Assembly: GCA_903871555.1 (NCBI GenBank)
Contig: CAIQHM010000002.1
Location: 1 to 52,565, forward strand
Source: an uncultured Actinomycetes bacterium
GTDB taxonomy: Bacteria; Actinomycetota; Actinomycetes; Nanopelagicales; Nanopelagicaceae
DNA length: 52,565 nt
Reading direction: 5' to 3'
Shown: one piece after another, positions 38,486-48,490 of the stretch
Position numbering within the stretch: the stretch's first letter is position 1
How the letters are laid out: every line of letters begins with the position of its first letter
Translations under genes and position numbers: made by a program
The notes under the pieces: generated by a model
Told to the model about the DNA's origin: nothing
What the model saw: only the letters and a program-made list of their open reading frames with translations
Databases searched by the model: none

Positions 38486-39385
38486 ATGAGCGCCGAGCTA
38501 GTTGCCAAGTATGAAGAGCATTTGGCTCTGGTTCGAAACCTGGCCGATAATTCAATTCGCGGTTATGTCAGTGATCTTGAATCATTTTTAGCGCATATTG
38601 CAAAACTAGGAATAACTGAATTCTCTGAGCTACAAATTACGCATATTCGTTCGTGGCTTGCAAACTTACAATCAACCGGAATTTCTCGCGCGACTCTGGC
38701 CCGCCGAATTGTTTCAATCCGCGCTTTTACTTATTGGGCGGCGAGTCAGGGTTGGATCCCAACTGATATTGGTTCAGATTTAGCAATTCCAAAGGCTCAT
38801 AAAACTCTGCCTGAAGTCCTAAATCTTTCGCAAACTCAAATAGTTTTAGATGCAATCGCGGCAAAGGCAGGGGAGGAACCAACTGCGATAAATATTCGAG
38901 ATCTTGCAATGATCGAAGTTCTTTATGCATCTGGAATTCGAGTTTCAGAAATTTGCGGCTTAAATATTCGCGATATCGATATGGAGCGAAATACTTTGCA
39001 GGTTTTAGGTAAGGGCGATAAAGAACGCGTAGTTCCACTCGGCTTGCCTGCCATGCGAGCCGCGCAGAATTGGTTAAGAATTGGTCGCCCAGAATTTGCT
39101 AATTCGACTTCACAAGATGCAGTCTTTCTTGGGGCTCGCGGTAAACGAATTGATCAACGCACTGTTCGCGAAGTTGTTTATGATGCAATGGAATCTATTG
39201 GTTCTCATATGAGTCCACACGGCCTTCGCCATACCGCGGCAACTCACCTTCTCGAGGGTGGGGCTGATCTGCGAACCGTTCAAGAAATCTTGGGCCATTC
39301 ATCGCTGGCCACAACCCAGATTTACACGCATGTTTCACCCGAGCGCCTAAAAACGGCATATGAGCAGGCTCATCCTCGGGCCTGA
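38486..39385 (+). CDS. xerC: Tyrosine recombinase XerC
   Basis: This 299-residue site-specific recombinase resolves chromosome dimers at dif together with XerD. The N-terminal SAM-like core-binding domain (residues 1-90) precedes the catalytic domain. Active-site residues are Arg in YASGIRVSEICG, His and Arg in SPHGLRHTAATHLL, His in LGHSSLATT and the nucleophile Tyr in QIYTHVSPERL. The position directly before rpsB-tsf is that of xerC in other actinobacteria, which favours XerC over XerD. No dif-like site was recognised nearby. Confidence 0.92.
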   Translation: MSAELVAKYEEHLALVRNLADNSIRGYVSDLESFLAHIAKLGITEFSELQITHIRSWLANLQSTGISRATLARRIVSIRAFTYWAASQGWIPTDIGSDLAIPKAHKTLPEVLNLSQTQIVLDAIAAKAGEEPTAINIRDLAMIEVLYASGIRVSEICGLNIRDIDMERNTLQVLGKGDKERVVPLGLPAMRAAQNWLRIGRPEFANSTSQDAVFLGARGKRIDQRTVREVVYDAMESIGSHMSPHGLRHTAATHLLEGGADLRTVQEILGHSSLATTQIYTHVSPERLKTAYEQAHPRA

Positions 39386-39513
39386 TCGTCACTACCTGCG
39401 TAATTTGCACCCCCGAACATCCTTTAGGATTAACCCAGCACAAATCGCAAGATCTGTGACTTCACGTGTCTTATTAGTTTGAAACTCTAAGTTAATAACT
39501 AATTAACCATTTC

Positions 39514-39556
39514 GGTCCGTTTTAATTTAAAACGGTCGGTGTCAAGACACTAGGGA
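39514..39556 (+). promoter_or_regulatory. Structured leader of rpsB-tsf
   Basis: The 244-base gap before rpsB holds a perfect hairpin, CCGTTTTA (39517-39524) and TAAAACGG (39528-39535) with loop ATT. Next comes GTGTC and GACAC (39540-39551), and an alternative outer pairing of GGTCC (39514-39518) with GGACC (39554-39558 region). S2 commonly represses its own operon through a leader RNA in other phyla, which makes this a candidate autoregulatory element. I did not recognise a named family, and no promoter stands out with confidence. Confidence 0.42.
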
Positions 39557-39629
39557 CCAAACAAATTGTTAGGTCATCAACCGAGTGCATTTTGCTTAAT
39601 TGCAATCTGCAAAAAAGGAGTGTGCCGCC

Positions 39630-40457
39630 ATGGCGGTTGTAACAATGCGAGAACTTCTCGACAGCGGAGTCCACTTCGGACACCAAACTCGTCGATGGAA
39701 TCCAAAGATGAAGCGCTACATATTTGCTGAGCGCAACGGTATTTACATCATCGACATCCAACAATCACTTGCACTAATTGATAGTGCTTACGAATTCATT
39801 AAGGACACCGTTGCTAAAGGCGGACATATCCTTTTCGTAGGAACCAAGAAGCAAGCACATGAGCCAATCAAAGCTCAATCTGCTCGCGTGCAAATGCCTT
39901 ACGTTACAGAGCGCTGGCTCGGTGGAATGCTTACAAACTTCCCAACCGTATACAAGCGAATTCAACGTCTAAAAGAACTCGAACTTCTCGAGAATTCAAA
40001 TGACCAACTTTTAACAAAGAAGGAACTCCTAGTTCTTCGTCGCGAACGCGAGAAGCTAACTAAGAACCTTGAAGGTATCCGTAACATGACTAAGTTGCCT
40101 AGCGCAATTTGGGTTGTAGATACCAAGAAAGAACACCTTGCTGTTGCAGAAGCACACAAGCTAGGTATTCCAGTTGTAGCAATCTTGGATACAAACTGTG
40201 ATCCAGATGAAGTTGATTACAAGATTCCTGGTAACGATGATGCGATTCGTTCAATCGCTCTTCTAACTCGCGTGATTACAGATGCTGCTGTTGCAGGTCT
40301 TGCAGCACGTTCAGCGAATGCAGCTGCAGCTGCAGACAAAGTGGCACCAGCTGCTGAAGTTGCTAAAGATGCAGAACCACTTGCTGATTGGGAGAAAGAA
40401 CTTCTCACTAAGTCAGAAGAACCAGTCGCAGTAACTACTGAAGTAACAGGAGAATAA
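39630..40457 (+). CDS. rpsB: 30S ribosomal protein S2
   Basis: This 275-residue protein is a late-assembling 30S component. [25 protein letters not shown] and the PRxxxVVD-like [17 protein letters not shown] segment with [11 protein letters not shown] are the signatures. The last 45 residues are Ala- and Glu-rich, a variable tail. I chose ATG 39630, with GGAG at 39617-39620, over an in-frame TTG at 39600 that would add ten unconserved residues. It is followed after 5 bases by tsf. Confidence 0.97.
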   Translation: MAVVTMRELLDSGVHFGHQTRRWNPKMKRYIFAERNGIYIIDIQQSLALIDSAYEFIKDTVAKGGHILFVGTKKQAHEPIKAQSARVQMPYVTERWLGGMLTNFPTVYKRIQRLKELELLENSNDQLLTKKELLVLRREREKLTKNLEGIRNMTKLPSAIWVVDTKKEHLAVAEAHKLGIPVVAILDTNCDPDEVDYKIPGNDDAIRSIALLTRVITDAAVAGLAARSANAAAAADKVAPAAEVAKDAEPLADWEKELLTKSEEPVAVTTEVTGE

Positions 40458-40462
40458 TTAAA

Positions 40463-41290
40463 TTGGCTTACACAGCAGAAGATGTAAAAAAATTACGTGA
40501 AGCAACAGCTGCCGGAATGCTTGATTGCAAGAAGGCGCTAGATGAAGCTGATGGCGATTACAACAAAGCCGTTGAGATCATCCGCGTTAAGGGACAAAAA
40601 GGCGTAACAAAGCGTGAAGGCCGCACAACATCAAATGGTTTGGTGCTTGCTAAGGCTGAAGGCGATGTCGGCGTAATGCTTGAACTTAATTGCGAAACAG
40701 ATTTCGTTGCCAAGGGCGATCGTTTCCAGGAACTTGCAGATGAACTTCTTGCACACTTGCTTTCAAGCAAGATTGGCGAGATCGCAGAGTTCAGCGCATC
40801 AAAGATGGCAAACGGTAAAACTGTTCAAGAAACAATCGATGAAGGAAATGCAACACTTGGCGAAAAGATTGAACTTCGCCGCGTAGCAGTTCTTCAAGGT
40901 TCTCCAGTCTCACTTTATCTGCACCGCACTAGTCCAGATTTGCCACCACAAGTTGGAGTATTAGTTCAACTTGCTAAGGATGCAGCTGAAGCCGGTAAAG
41001 ATATTGCACAACACATTGCAGCATTCGCTCCACAGTTCGTTCGCCGGGAAGATATTCCTGCCGAAAGCATTGAGACCGAACGCCGTATTGCTGAAGAGAC
41101 TGCCCGCGCAGAGGGTAAGCCAGAGGCATCAATCTCCAAGATTGTTGAAGGTCGCGTAACTGGTTTCGTTAAGGAAGTCAGTTTGCTCGAGCAATCCTTC
41201 GCCAAGGATGCCAAGAAGACCGTTCAACAAATCGCGGACGAGGCAAAGACAGCCGTGTCGGCATTTCACCGATTCCGAGTTGGACAGTAA
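40463..41290 (+). CDS. tsf: Translation elongation factor Ts
   Basis: This 275-residue nucleotide exchange factor recycles EF-Tu. The UBA-like N-terminus AEDVKKLREATAAGMLDCKKAL and the EF-Ts signature ELNCETDFVAKGDRF with TDFV are present. The protein starts with the rare codon TTG 40463, preceded by AGGAG. The coiled-coil and dimerisation domains appear complete. It is co-transcribed with rpsB, and pyrH follows after 50 bases. Confidence 0.97.
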   Translation: MAYTAEDVKKLREATAAGMLDCKKALDEADGDYNKAVEIIRVKGQKGVTKREGRTTSNGLVLAKAEGDVGVMLELNCETDFVAKGDRFQELADELLAHLLSSKIGEIAEFSASKMANGKTVQETIDEGNATLGEKIELRRVAVLQGSPVSLYLHRTSPDLPPQVGVLVQLAKDAAEAGKDIAQHIAAFAPQFVRREDIPAESIETERRIAEETARAEGKPEASISKIVEGRVTGFVKEVSLLEQSFAKDAKKTVQQIADEAKTAVSAFHRFRVGQ

Positions 41291-41340
41291 TCTCGCTTAC
41301 TAGCAACCGGTAATTAGTAGTAGAAAAGGAGCACTTAAAT

Positions 41341-42057
41341 ATGGCCCGCAAAGGTTATAAGAGAGTGCTCCTTAAACTTTCTGGCGAAGTATTTGGTGGC
41401 GTAAAGGGCATCGGTGTTGATCCTGATGTAGTTCACGACGTTGCATCTCAGATAGCAGATGTTGTTCGTAGCGGAGTTCAAATCGGAATCGTAGTAGGCG
41501 GCGGTAATTATTTCCGTGGCGCTGAACTGCAGCAACGCGGTATGGATCGCGCTCGCGCCGACTATATGGGAATGCTCGGAACAGTTATGAACTGTTTAGC
41601 ACTTCAAGATTTTCTAGAAAAAGAGGGTATTGATACCCGCGTTCAGACCGCAATAACAATGGGTCAAGTTGCCGAACCATATATTCCTCGTCGCGCTATT
41701 CGCCACTTAGAAAAAGGTCGCGTTGTAATTTTTGGCGCTGGTGCTGGAATGCCATTCTTCACAACAGATACCGTTGCTGCACAACGCGCGCTTGAAGTTT
41801 CAGCAGAAGCGCTGCTACTCGCTAAGAGCGGAGTAGATGGTGTTTATTCTGCAGATCCAAAGAAGGATCCTTCAGCAGTTAAATATCAGAATGTAAGTTT
41901 TGATGATGTACTTTCCAAGTCATTAGCAGTTGCTGATGCCGCAGCATTTAGTTTATGTCGCGAAAATAACCTTCCGATTGTTGTTTTCGATTTGAAGAAC
42001 AAGGGCAATATTGCACGTGCAGTTCGCGGCGATAGCGTCGGAACTTTAGTTTCGTAA
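41341..42057 (+). CDS. pyrH: Uridylate kinase
   Basis: This 238-residue amino-acid-kinase-fold enzyme phosphorylates UMP to UDP and is usually GTP-activated. [13 protein letters not shown] at the start, GGGNYFRG and [15 protein letters not shown] are family signatures. AAAAGGAG precedes ATG 41341. It belongs to the conserved tsf-pyrH-frr-cdsA order. Confidence 0.96.
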   Translation: MARKGYKRVLLKLSGEVFGGVKGIGVDPDVVHDVASQIADVVRSGVQIGIVVGGGNYFRGAELQQRGMDRARADYMGMLGTVMNCLALQDFLEKEGIDTRVQTAITMGQVAEPYIPRRAIRHLEKGRVVIFGAGAGMPFFTTDTVAAQRALEVSAEALLLAKSGVDGVYSADPKKDPSAVKYQNVSFDDVLSKSLAVADAAAFSLCRENNLPIVVFDLKNKGNIARAVRGDSVGTLVS

Positions 42058-42075
42058 GGTTTATAAGGGGATAAC

Positions 42076-42639
42076 ATGAGCGACATTTCAACAGCGCTGG
42101 GCGATGCAACTTCAAAGATGAATAAAGCAGTAGAAGTCGCGAAAGAAGATTTCGGAGCAATTCGCACCGGACGTGCCCACCCAGCAATGTTTGCCAAGAT
42201 TGTTGTTGATTACTACGGCACTATGACGCCTCTTTCACAACTGGCATCATTTCAAGTTCCTGAACCACGTATGGCAATCGTTTCACCATTCGACAAAGGT
42301 GCATCAGCATCAATTGAAAAAGCTATTCGCGAATCAGATCTTGGCGTAAATCCAGCATCTGATGGTGGCGTTATCCGCGTTAATTTCCCACAACTTACTG
42401 AAGAGCGCCGTAAGGATTACATCAAGGTTGCTCGCAATAAAGCTGAAGATTCTCGAGTCTCAATTCGCAATATTCGCCGTACCGCGAAGGAAGCGATGGA
42501 GAAGCTAGAGAAGGATGGCTTGGCTGGTAAAGATGATGTGGCACGTGGTGAAAAAGATCTTGAGAAAATAACTTCAGATCACGTAGCCAAGATTGACGAG
42601 CTGTTGAAGCATAAGGAAGCCGAACTTCTCGAAGTTTAA
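42076..42639 (+). CDS. frr: Ribosome recycling factor
   Basis: This 187-residue tRNA-shaped factor splits post-termination ribosomes with EF-G. The arrangement is a long three-helix bundle and a small beta domain. IRTGRAHPAMFAKIVVDYYG and VNFPQLTEERRKDYIKVARNKAEDSRVSIRN are the hallmarks. It starts 18 bases after pyrH behind GGGG and ends 3 bases before cdsA. Confidence 0.97.
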   Translation: MSDISTALGDATSKMNKAVEVAKEDFGAIRTGRAHPAMFAKIVVDYYGTMTPLSQLASFQVPEPRMAIVSPFDKGASASIEKAIRESDLGVNPASDGGVIRVNFPQLTEERRKDYIKVARNKAEDSRVSIRNIRRTAKEAMEKLEKDGLAGKDDVARGEKDLEKITSDHVAKIDELLKHKEAELLEV

Positions 42640-42642
42640 ATT

Positions 42643-43491
42643 ATGGATGACTTTCATTCGCTAAATGAAGCGATTAATGCCAGAGCTGGGCGCAAGTTAG
42701 GCCCATCTATTTTGGTTTCACTTTCAATTCTTGCAGTTGTTTTTCTTTCAATCTCTTTTGCAAAAATTCTTTTTGCAATATTTGTATGGATTGCGATTCT
42801 TCTTGCGGCTCGTGAACTTATTCGCGCATACCAAGTAGGAAATATCGAAATCCCAAGTAGGGCAATCTCGATAGCAGTCACCGTACTTCTTGCTTCTGCC
42901 TGGTTTGGCCGGGTATCTGGACTTGCCGTTGCAATTGCAATAGCAATTCCATGTGTGCTGGTTTATATTCTTTTTAAAGATCCAAAAGATTTTGTTCGCA
43001 AATCGACTGCGTCGGCCTTTGCAATTTTCTATCTTGCTTTCTTAGGTGGATTTATTCTGCTACTAGCCCACGATAAAGATGGCCTTGCCCGAATTTTCAC
43101 ACTCGTAGTGCTTGTAAGTTGTAACGATACCTTCGCTTATATCTTCGGCGTCTTATTTGGGAAACATCCACTCGCACCACACATCAGTCCAAAGAAAACT
43201 TGGGAAGGTTTGATTGGTTCGATAATTGCAACAACTATTGGATCCGCTCTTGTTTTCCAATACGCGCTAAACCATACCTGGTGGATTGGCGCCGGCATTG
43301 GCTTAGTTGCCGTTGTGACTTCAACTTGTGGCGACTTAATTGAATCGGCTGTAAAACGCGATCTCTCAATTAAAGATATGGGAACAATTTTGCCTGGCCA
43401 TGGTGGAATTCTTGATCGTATCGATTCAGTCTTATTTACCGGCCCAGCCGTCTGGTTCGCCCTCGAATTTATTAAGCACTTTAATTTATGA
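42643..43491 (+). CDS. cdsA: Phosphatidate cytidylyltransferase
   Basis: This 282-residue membrane enzyme makes CDP-diacylglycerol for phospholipid synthesis. It has about eight hydrophobic segments. The family signature lies near residues 230-265, starting [11 protein letters not shown] and ending [23 protein letters not shown] and the [12 protein letters not shown] segment hold the metal-binding and catalytic residues. The stop overlaps the rlmN start by ATGA. Confidence 0.95.
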   Translation: MDDFHSLNEAINARAGRKLGPSILVSLSILAVVFLSISFAKILFAIFVWIAILLAARELIRAYQVGNIEIPSRAISIAVTVLLASAWFGRVSGLAVAIAIAIPCVLVYILFKDPKDFVRKSTASAFAIFYLAFLGGFILLLAHDKDGLARIFTLVVLVSCNDTFAYIFGVLFGKHPLAPHISPKKTWEGLIGSIIATTIGSALVFQYALNHTWWIGAGIGLVAVVTSTCGDLIESAVKRDLSIKDMGTILPGHGGILDRIDSVLFTGPAVWFALEFIKHFNL

Positions 43492-44603
43492 CCGAGATTA
43501 AATTAGTTTTCGATGAGCCAAAGCAACGGGTAAAACCACCGAAGCATTTTGCGGATTTAGATCCGGTCGAACGCAAAGCCCTGGCAGTTGAACTTGGAAT
43601 TCCGGCATTTCGTGCCAATCAAATGTCTGTACATTTTTTTACTCATTTTAATGATGACACTGACTCCTGGACCGATATCCCAAAGGATCTACGGGAAACA
43701 TTGGCGAAAGAATTTGTTCCTAAACTAATTACGCTCGTTAAATCAGTAACTACCGATGGCGGTAGAACACAAAAAGATTTATGGCGGCTTCACGATGGAG
43801 TGCTGGTCGAGAGCGTTTTGATGCGTTATTCCGATCGCACAACAGTCTGTATTTCATCACAAGCGGGTTGTGGCATGAACTGTCCATTTTGTGCGACTGG
43901 TCAAGCAGGTTTAACCCGTAACTTAACTGCCGCTGAAATTACTGCTCAGGTTGTTGCGGCCGCGCGCACCTGTGCCGCTGGTGAATTACCGGGCGGCGAG
44001 ACCCGCCTTTCGAATGTTGTATTCATGGGCATGGGTGAACCTATGGCTAACTACAACGCTGTGATGCGTTCTATTAGAAATATAACTACGGCCCAACCAG
44101 ATGGACTTGGGATTAGTGCCAGATCGGTAACGCTTTCTACGGTTGGTTTAGTAAATGGAATTGAGAAACTCTGCGAAGAGGGGATTCCAGTAACTCTTGC
44201 AGTTTCACTACATACTCCGGATGATGAATTACGCGACACCTTGGTTCCCATAAATTCACGTTGGAAAGTTCGCGAAGTTTTAGCAGCAGCCGATCGCTAC
44301 GAAGCAAAAACCGGGCGCCGTTATTCAATTGAGTACGCACTCATTCGTGATATCAATGACCAAGCCTGGCGGGCAGATTTATTAGGGCGGTTATTACGAA
44401 ACCGAAATGCTCATGTGAATTTAATCCCACTAAATCCAACCCCTGGTTCTAAGTGGACGGCTTCGCGCCCGGAAGATGAAGCAGAATTCGTTCGAGTTTT
44501 AGAAGGTTATAAAGTTCCGGTCACGGTTCGAGACACAAGAGGACGCGAAATTGATGGCGCATGTGGTCAATTGGCCGCGTCCGAGATAATCTCTGAGGTA
44601 TGA
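43488..44603 (+). CDS. rlmN: 23S rRNA (adenine2503-C2)-methyltransferase RlmN
   Basis: This 371-residue radical-SAM enzyme methylates A2503 of 23S rRNA and A37 of some tRNAs. The cluster motif CxxxCxxC is in [27 protein letters not shown] and the C-terminal [16 protein letters not shown], whose cysteine accepts the methyl-carrier role, complete the family pattern. The gene is coupled by ATGA overlaps to cdsA before it and to an aldehyde dehydrogenase after it, so the polyamine enzyme may be co-transcribed with housekeeping genes. Confidence 0.95.
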   Translation: MTEIKLVFDEPKQRVKPPKHFADLDPVERKALAVELGIPAFRANQMSVHFFTHFNDDTDSWTDIPKDLRETLAKEFVPKLITLVKSVTTDGGRTQKDLWRLHDGVLVESVLMRYSDRTTVCISSQAGCGMNCPFCATGQAGLTRNLTAAEITAQVVAAARTCAAGELPGGETRLSNVVFMGMGEPMANYNAVMRSIRNITTAQPDGLGISARSVTLSTVGLVNGIEKLCEEGIPVTLAVSLHTPDDELRDTLVPINSRWKVREVLAAADRYEAKTGRRYSIEYALIRDINDQAWRADLLGRLLRNRNAHVNLIPLNPTPGSKWTASRPEDEAEFVRVLEGYKVPVTVRDTRGREIDGACGQLAASEIISEV

Positions 44604-46027
44604 AAAAGCTAAATAACTTTATTGACGGAAAATCCCTGCCAGCTAAATCTGGTGCCACTAGTGAAATTATTAATCCGGCGACAGGTGCGGCTTACGCAAC
44701 AGCCCCCATCTCTGGCGCGGAAGATGTTGATAGCGCACTAAGTGCAGCCAGTAAAGCATTTATCGAATGGCGCGATACAACGCCAGCGGAGCGTCAGCGA
44801 GCACTTAATAAAATTGCAGATGCATTTGAAGCACGCAGTGAAGAGCTAATCGCAATTGAAGTCGAGAACACGGGTAAGCCGATCTCATTAACAACATCAG
44901 AAGAAATTCCACCAATGTTGGACCAGATTCGCTTCTTCGCAGGTGCTGCTAGAAATCTTGAAGGTAAATCCGCTGGTGAATACATGCGTGGAATGACCTC
45001 ATTTATTCGCCGCGAACCAATTGGTGTTTGCGCTCAAGTAACACCGTGGAATTATCCAATGATGATGGCGGTCTGGAAGTGGGCGCCTGCAATTGCAGCA
45101 GGAAATACCGTCGTCTTAAAACCAAGTGACACAACTCCGGCATCTACAGTATTTATGGCAGAAGTAATGTCAGAATTTCTTCCTAACGGAGTCTTCAATG
45201 TAATTTGTGGGGACCGTGAAACTGGTCGCACTCTTGTTGAACATCAAACTCCAGCAATGGTTTCAATTACCGGATCAGTTCGCGCCGGAATCGAAGTTGC
45301 TAAATCTGCAGCAAATGAATTAAAGCGCGTCCACCTAGAACTTGGTGGTAAGGCTCCGGTAGTTGTCTTTGATGATGCAGACCTGCAAGCTGCTGCGGAA
45401 AATATTGCGATCACTGGATACTTCAATGCTGGTCAAGATTGCACCGCTGCAACTCGTGTAATTGTGCAAGAGAACGTTTACGAGAAATTCGTAGAACTTC
45501 TAGCGGATCAAGCCAAAAACAATATTGCTACAGGTGGACCAACTGAAGATGTGCTTTACGGCGCTCTGAACAATGCCGACCAACTAGCCCGCGTTTCAGG
45601 TTTCGTTGAGCGAACACCAAGCCATGCAAAGATTGTCGCTGGTGGAAATAAAATCGATCGCCCTGGATATTTCTTCGCCCCAACAGTAATTGCTGGTCTG
45701 CGCCAAGATGACGAGATGATTCAGAATGAAATCTTCGGCCCAGTAATTACAGTTCAGAAATTTAAGGATGAAGCAGAAGCAATCTCAATGGCTAATGGCG
45801 TTCCCTACGGTCTGGCATCAAGTGTTTGGACAAGCAACCACGGCCGGGCCATGAGATGTGCAAAGGCCTTCGACTTTGGTTGTGTCTGGATAAATACTCA
45901 CATCCCAATCGTGGCCGAGATGCCACACGGTGGTTTCAAACGCTCTGGTTACGGCAAGGATCTCTCAAGCTATGGCTTCGAGGACTACACCCGAATCAAG
46001 CACGTGATGACAAACCTGAACGCCTAA
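44600..46027 (+). CDS. Aldehyde dehydrogenase, probable gamma-aminobutyraldehyde dehydrogenase
   Basis: This 475-residue NAD(P)-dependent dehydrogenase has Asn151 (in VTPWNYPM), the general base Glu247 (in LELGGKAP) and the nucleophile Cys281 (in [12 protein letters not shown]). The C-terminal [21 protein letters not shown] stretch is characteristic of the PatD/YdcW group, which oxidises 4-aminobutanal to 4-aminobutyrate in putrescine breakdown. Neighbours are a polyamine ABC transporter, an amine oxidase and an aminotransferase, which supports that substrate. The start overlaps the rlmN stop by ATGA. Betaine aldehyde is a possible alternative substrate. Confidence 0.85.
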   Translation: MKKLNNFIDGKSLPAKSGATSEIINPATGAAYATAPISGAEDVDSALSAASKAFIEWRDTTPAERQRALNKIADAFEARSEELIAIEVENTGKPISLTTSEEIPPMLDQIRFFAGAARNLEGKSAGEYMRGMTSFIRREPIGVCAQVTPWNYPMMMAVWKWAPAIAAGNTVVLKPSDTTPASTVFMAEVMSEFLPNGVFNVICGDRETGRTLVEHQTPAMVSITGSVRAGIEVAKSAANELKRVHLELGGKAPVVVFDDADLQAAAENIAITGYFNAGQDCTAATRVIVQENVYEKFVELLADQAKNNIATGGPTEDVLYGALNNADQLARVSGFVERTPSHAKIVAGGNKIDRPGYFFAPTVIAGLRQDDEMIQNEIFGPVITVQKFKDEAEAISMANGVPYGLASSVWTSNHGRAMRCAKAFDFGCVWINTHIPIVAEMPHGGFKRSGYGKDLSSYGFEDYTRIKHVMTNLNA

Positions 46028-46049
46028 TTTCTAGCGCAAATTCTAGAAA
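46028..46049. repeat. Inverted repeat after the aldehyde dehydrogenase
   Basis: TTTCTAG (46028-46034) and CTAGAAA (46043-46049) are separated by 8 bases, directly after the stop codon. A weak terminator is possible because ATTTTTG follows at 46060, but the run of T is short and distant. Confidence 0.4.
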
Positions 46050-46065
46050 AAATTTCCTCATTTTT

Positions 46066-46097
46066 GTTGCGATATCGCAACTTCGTGGGGCTAGACT
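46066..46097 (+). promoter_or_regulatory. potD promoter overlapped by a perfect palindromic operator
   Basis: GTTGCGATATCGCAAC (46066-46081) is a perfect 16-bp palindrome. It contains a possible -35 (TTGCGA, 46067-46072) and lies 10 bases before TAGACT (46092-46097), a good -10 box. A dimeric repressor bound here would block polymerase. The transcript would begin near 46104, leaving a 50-base leader with AGAAAG before the potD ATG. The regulator is not in the window. Confidence 0.62.
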
Positions 46098-46153
46098 TTC
46101 CTCGTTCTCATCAGTTGCTCGAAATGAGCTAGCCCTAAGAAGAAAGTGGTGCC

Positions 46154-47338
46154 ATGACAACCCAAAACTCCCACGATGAAATCCAATCAGGATTGAAAGA
46201 TCTTATTTCAGCGAAAGTTTCTAGACGTGGTGTGTTTGCAGGTATCGGTGGCTTAAGCGCAGCAGCTTTTCTTGCATCGTGTGGATCTGGTGGCGGCTCA
46301 GGATCTGGTGGCGAAGCACTTCGATGGGGCAACTGGCCTCTCTATTTAGATTTTGATGAGAAGACAAAGAAGTATCCAACACTTGAAGCTTTTATCAAGA
46401 AGTCCGGAATTGAAACAAAGTATTTCGAAGACTATAACGATAACGATGAATTCTTCGGCAAAGTTCAAGCACAATTAAAACTTAAGAAAGATATTGGCTA
46501 CGACATTGTTACGCCAACTGACTGGATGGCTGCGCGTTGGATTCGACTTGGTTATACCCAAAAATTCGATGGCGCTAATATTCCAAATGCTTCAAACGTT
46601 CTAGATACTTTAGCTTCTCCTTCTTACGATCCAAGCCGCGAACAGACCCTGCCATGGCAGGGAATTATGTCTGGCTTTGGTTGGAACACTGCGAAGAATC
46701 CAAAGGGAATTCGCACATTAGATGATCTATTCGCACCACAGAACAAAGGCAAGATTGTCGTGCTTACTGAATTACGCGACACCATTGGAGTAATTCTTCT
46801 TGCGCAAGGGGTAGACGTTACTAAGGTAACTGAAAATCAATACATGAACGCAGTTGACTTCATGGCGAAAAAGATTTCAGACGGTTGGATTCGTGGCGTA
46901 AAGGGCAACGAATATGCAGAAGACTTAACTTCTGGTGATGCAACCGCTGTTATTGGCTGGTCTGGCGATATGTTCATCCTTGCATCGGAGAATGAAGGCA
47001 AGTTTGATTTTGCTATCCCAGAATCTGGCGGAACTATTTCTGGTGATAACTTCGTGATTCCTTACACTGCTACAGCAAATGCTAAGAAGAACGCAGAGGC
47101 AATGATCAACTATTACTACGAGCCAGCAGTTGCTGCTGAAGTTGCCGCTTACGTCAATTATGTTTGTCCAGTTAAGGGCGCGCAAGCAGAGATGGAGAAG
47201 ATTGATCCAGAGCTTGCCAAGAGCGAGTACATCTTCCCAACTGAAAAAACTATGGCGAACTTGCATGTATTCCGCGCACTTACTACAGAAGAAGAAACTT
47301 CTTGGACTGAAGCTTTCCAAAAGGCTGCAGGAAACTAA
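46154..47338 (+). CDS. Polyamine ABC transporter substrate-binding lipoprotein (PotD-like)
   Basis: This 394-residue protein captures spermidine or putrescine outside the membrane. The N-terminus carries a twin-arginine motif (SRRGVF, Arg24-Arg25), a hydrophobic stretch and the lipobox L40-A-S-Cys43, so it is likely exported folded through Tat and lipidated. A Gly/Ser linker follows. LRWGNWPLYLDFD and GYDIVTPTDWMAARW are typical of PotD/PotF proteins. The ribosome binding site is AGAAAG. It is first of four transporter genes and is followed at once by the ATPase gene. Confidence 0.9.
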   Translation: MTTQNSHDEIQSGLKDLISAKVSRRGVFAGIGGLSAAAFLASCGSGGGSGSGGEALRWGNWPLYLDFDEKTKKYPTLEAFIKKSGIETKYFEDYNDNDEFFGKVQAQLKLKKDIGYDIVTPTDWMAARWIRLGYTQKFDGANIPNASNVLDTLASPSYDPSREQTLPWQGIMSGFGWNTAKNPKGIRTLDDLFAPQNKGKIVVLTELRDTIGVILLAQGVDVTKVTENQYMNAVDFMAKKISDGWIRGVKGNEYAEDLTSGDATAVIGWSGDMFILASENEGKFDFAIPESGGTISGDNFVIPYTATANAKKNAEAMINYYYEPAVAAEVAAYVNYVCPVKGAQAEMEKIDPELAKSEYIFPTEKTMANLHVFRALTTEEETSWTEAFQKAAGN

Positions 47339-48487
47339 GTGGTAAAGGCCTCAATAGAAGCTCGAGGCGATCTTCGACTTACCAGGCTCACTAAAACTTA
47401 TGGTGACTTCACTGCGGTCGATGATCTCTCGCTAACTATTCCAAAGGGATCATTCTTCGCGCTACTTGGGCCATCTGGTTGTGGGAAAACCACAACGCTT
47501 CGAATGATTGCTGGCTTGGAAGAGCCAACTGCAGGAAGCATTCATCTTGGTGAAACTGATATCACTACAACTAAGCCATACCAGCGCCCAATTAATACCG
47601 TTTTTCAGAACTATGCGCTATTTCCACATTTAACAATCTTTGAAAATATTGCATTTGGATTGCGTCGTCGCGGCCAGAAAGATGTCAAAGAGGCAGTTGA
47701 AAAAGTTCTTAATTTGGTAGAACTTCCACATCTTGCACAACGAAAACCAACCCAACTTTCCGGTGGCCAACAACAACGTATTGCACTTGCTCGTGCGATT
47801 GTAAATCGCCCAGCTCTACTTCTACTTGATGAACCACTCGGAGCGCTTGATTTGAAGCTACGTCGCCAAATGCAGATTGAACTTAAGTGGATTCAAAAAG
47901 AGGTTGGTCTTACTTTCGTGCACGTTACCCATGATCAAGAAGAAGCCATGACGATGGCGGACACTATTGCGGTGATGAATGAAGGACAAATAGAGCAAAT
48001 GGGTTCACCAGCCGATCTTTATGACAATCCAGAAACCGCATATGTCGCTAACTTTCTTGGCCAATCAAATTTGATTAAAGGAACTATTTCGGGAAACGAT
48101 GGCGACTCACTCATCGTTGATCTGTATGGTCAGAAAATTTCCTTGCCTAAGAACCGTTCACATGCGATTGATAATTCGACTTATGCCGGAATTCGCCCAG
48201 AGAAATTCCGTATCTCATTACTAAATACCGAGACCCGCGGAAATGTTTTAACTGGTGGCCATATTGAAGATGTTTCTTACATCGGTGTCTCAACTCAGTA
48301 TCAAGTTGAAATGCCTTGGGGGCAAGAACTTATGGTCTTTGAACAGAATGATGATGGCGTAGCACCATTTAATAAAGGCGATGCCGTAAACATTTCATGG
48401 GAGCCAACATTTACCTTTGCATTACGTGGCGATGAAGATGTAACTGCTGGATCTCAAATTGAACCTGAAGTTCTAGACGAAGAATAA
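47339..48487 (+). CDS. Polyamine ABC transporter ATP-binding protein (PotA-like)
   Basis: This 382-residue ATPase drives polyamine import. Walker A is GPSGCGKTT, the ABC signature LSGGQQQR, Walker [13 protein letters not shown] and the switch histidine is in [12 protein letters not shown]-terminal TOBE domain (about 290-365) binds regulators or substrate. It starts with GTG 47339, the base after the potD stop, and the last bases of potD supply the ribosome binding site (GGAAA). Confidence 0.93.
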   Translation: MVKASIEARGDLRLTRLTKTYGDFTAVDDLSLTIPKGSFFALLGPSGCGKTTTLRMIAGLEEPTAGSIHLGETDITTTKPYQRPINTVFQNYALFPHLTIFENIAFGLRRRGQKDVKEAVEKVLNLVELPHLAQRKPTQLSGGQQQRIALARAIVNRPALLLLDEPLGALDLKLRRQMQIELKWIQKEVGLTFVHVTHDQEEAMTMADTIAVMNEGQIEQMGSPADLYDNPETAYVANFLGQSNLIKGTISGNDGDSLIVDLYGQKISLPKNRSHAIDNSTYAGIRPEKFRISLLNTETRGNVLTGGHIEDVSYIGVSTQYQVEMPWGQELMVFEQNDDGVAPFNKGDAVNISWEPTFTFALRGDEDVTAGSQIEPEVLDEE

Positions 48488-48490
48488 ATA

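Noticed and set aside
39417-39430. ATCC-TTTA-GGAT repeat after xerC as a terminator.
   Set aside because: The stem is only 4-5 bp and AT-rich, and no T-run follows.
38392-39629. Possible dif site or mobile element linked to the tyrosine recombinase gene.
   Set aside because: The recombinase sits in the standard xerC-rpsB context, and no XerC/XerD-type 28-bp site, direct repeats or cargo genes flank it.
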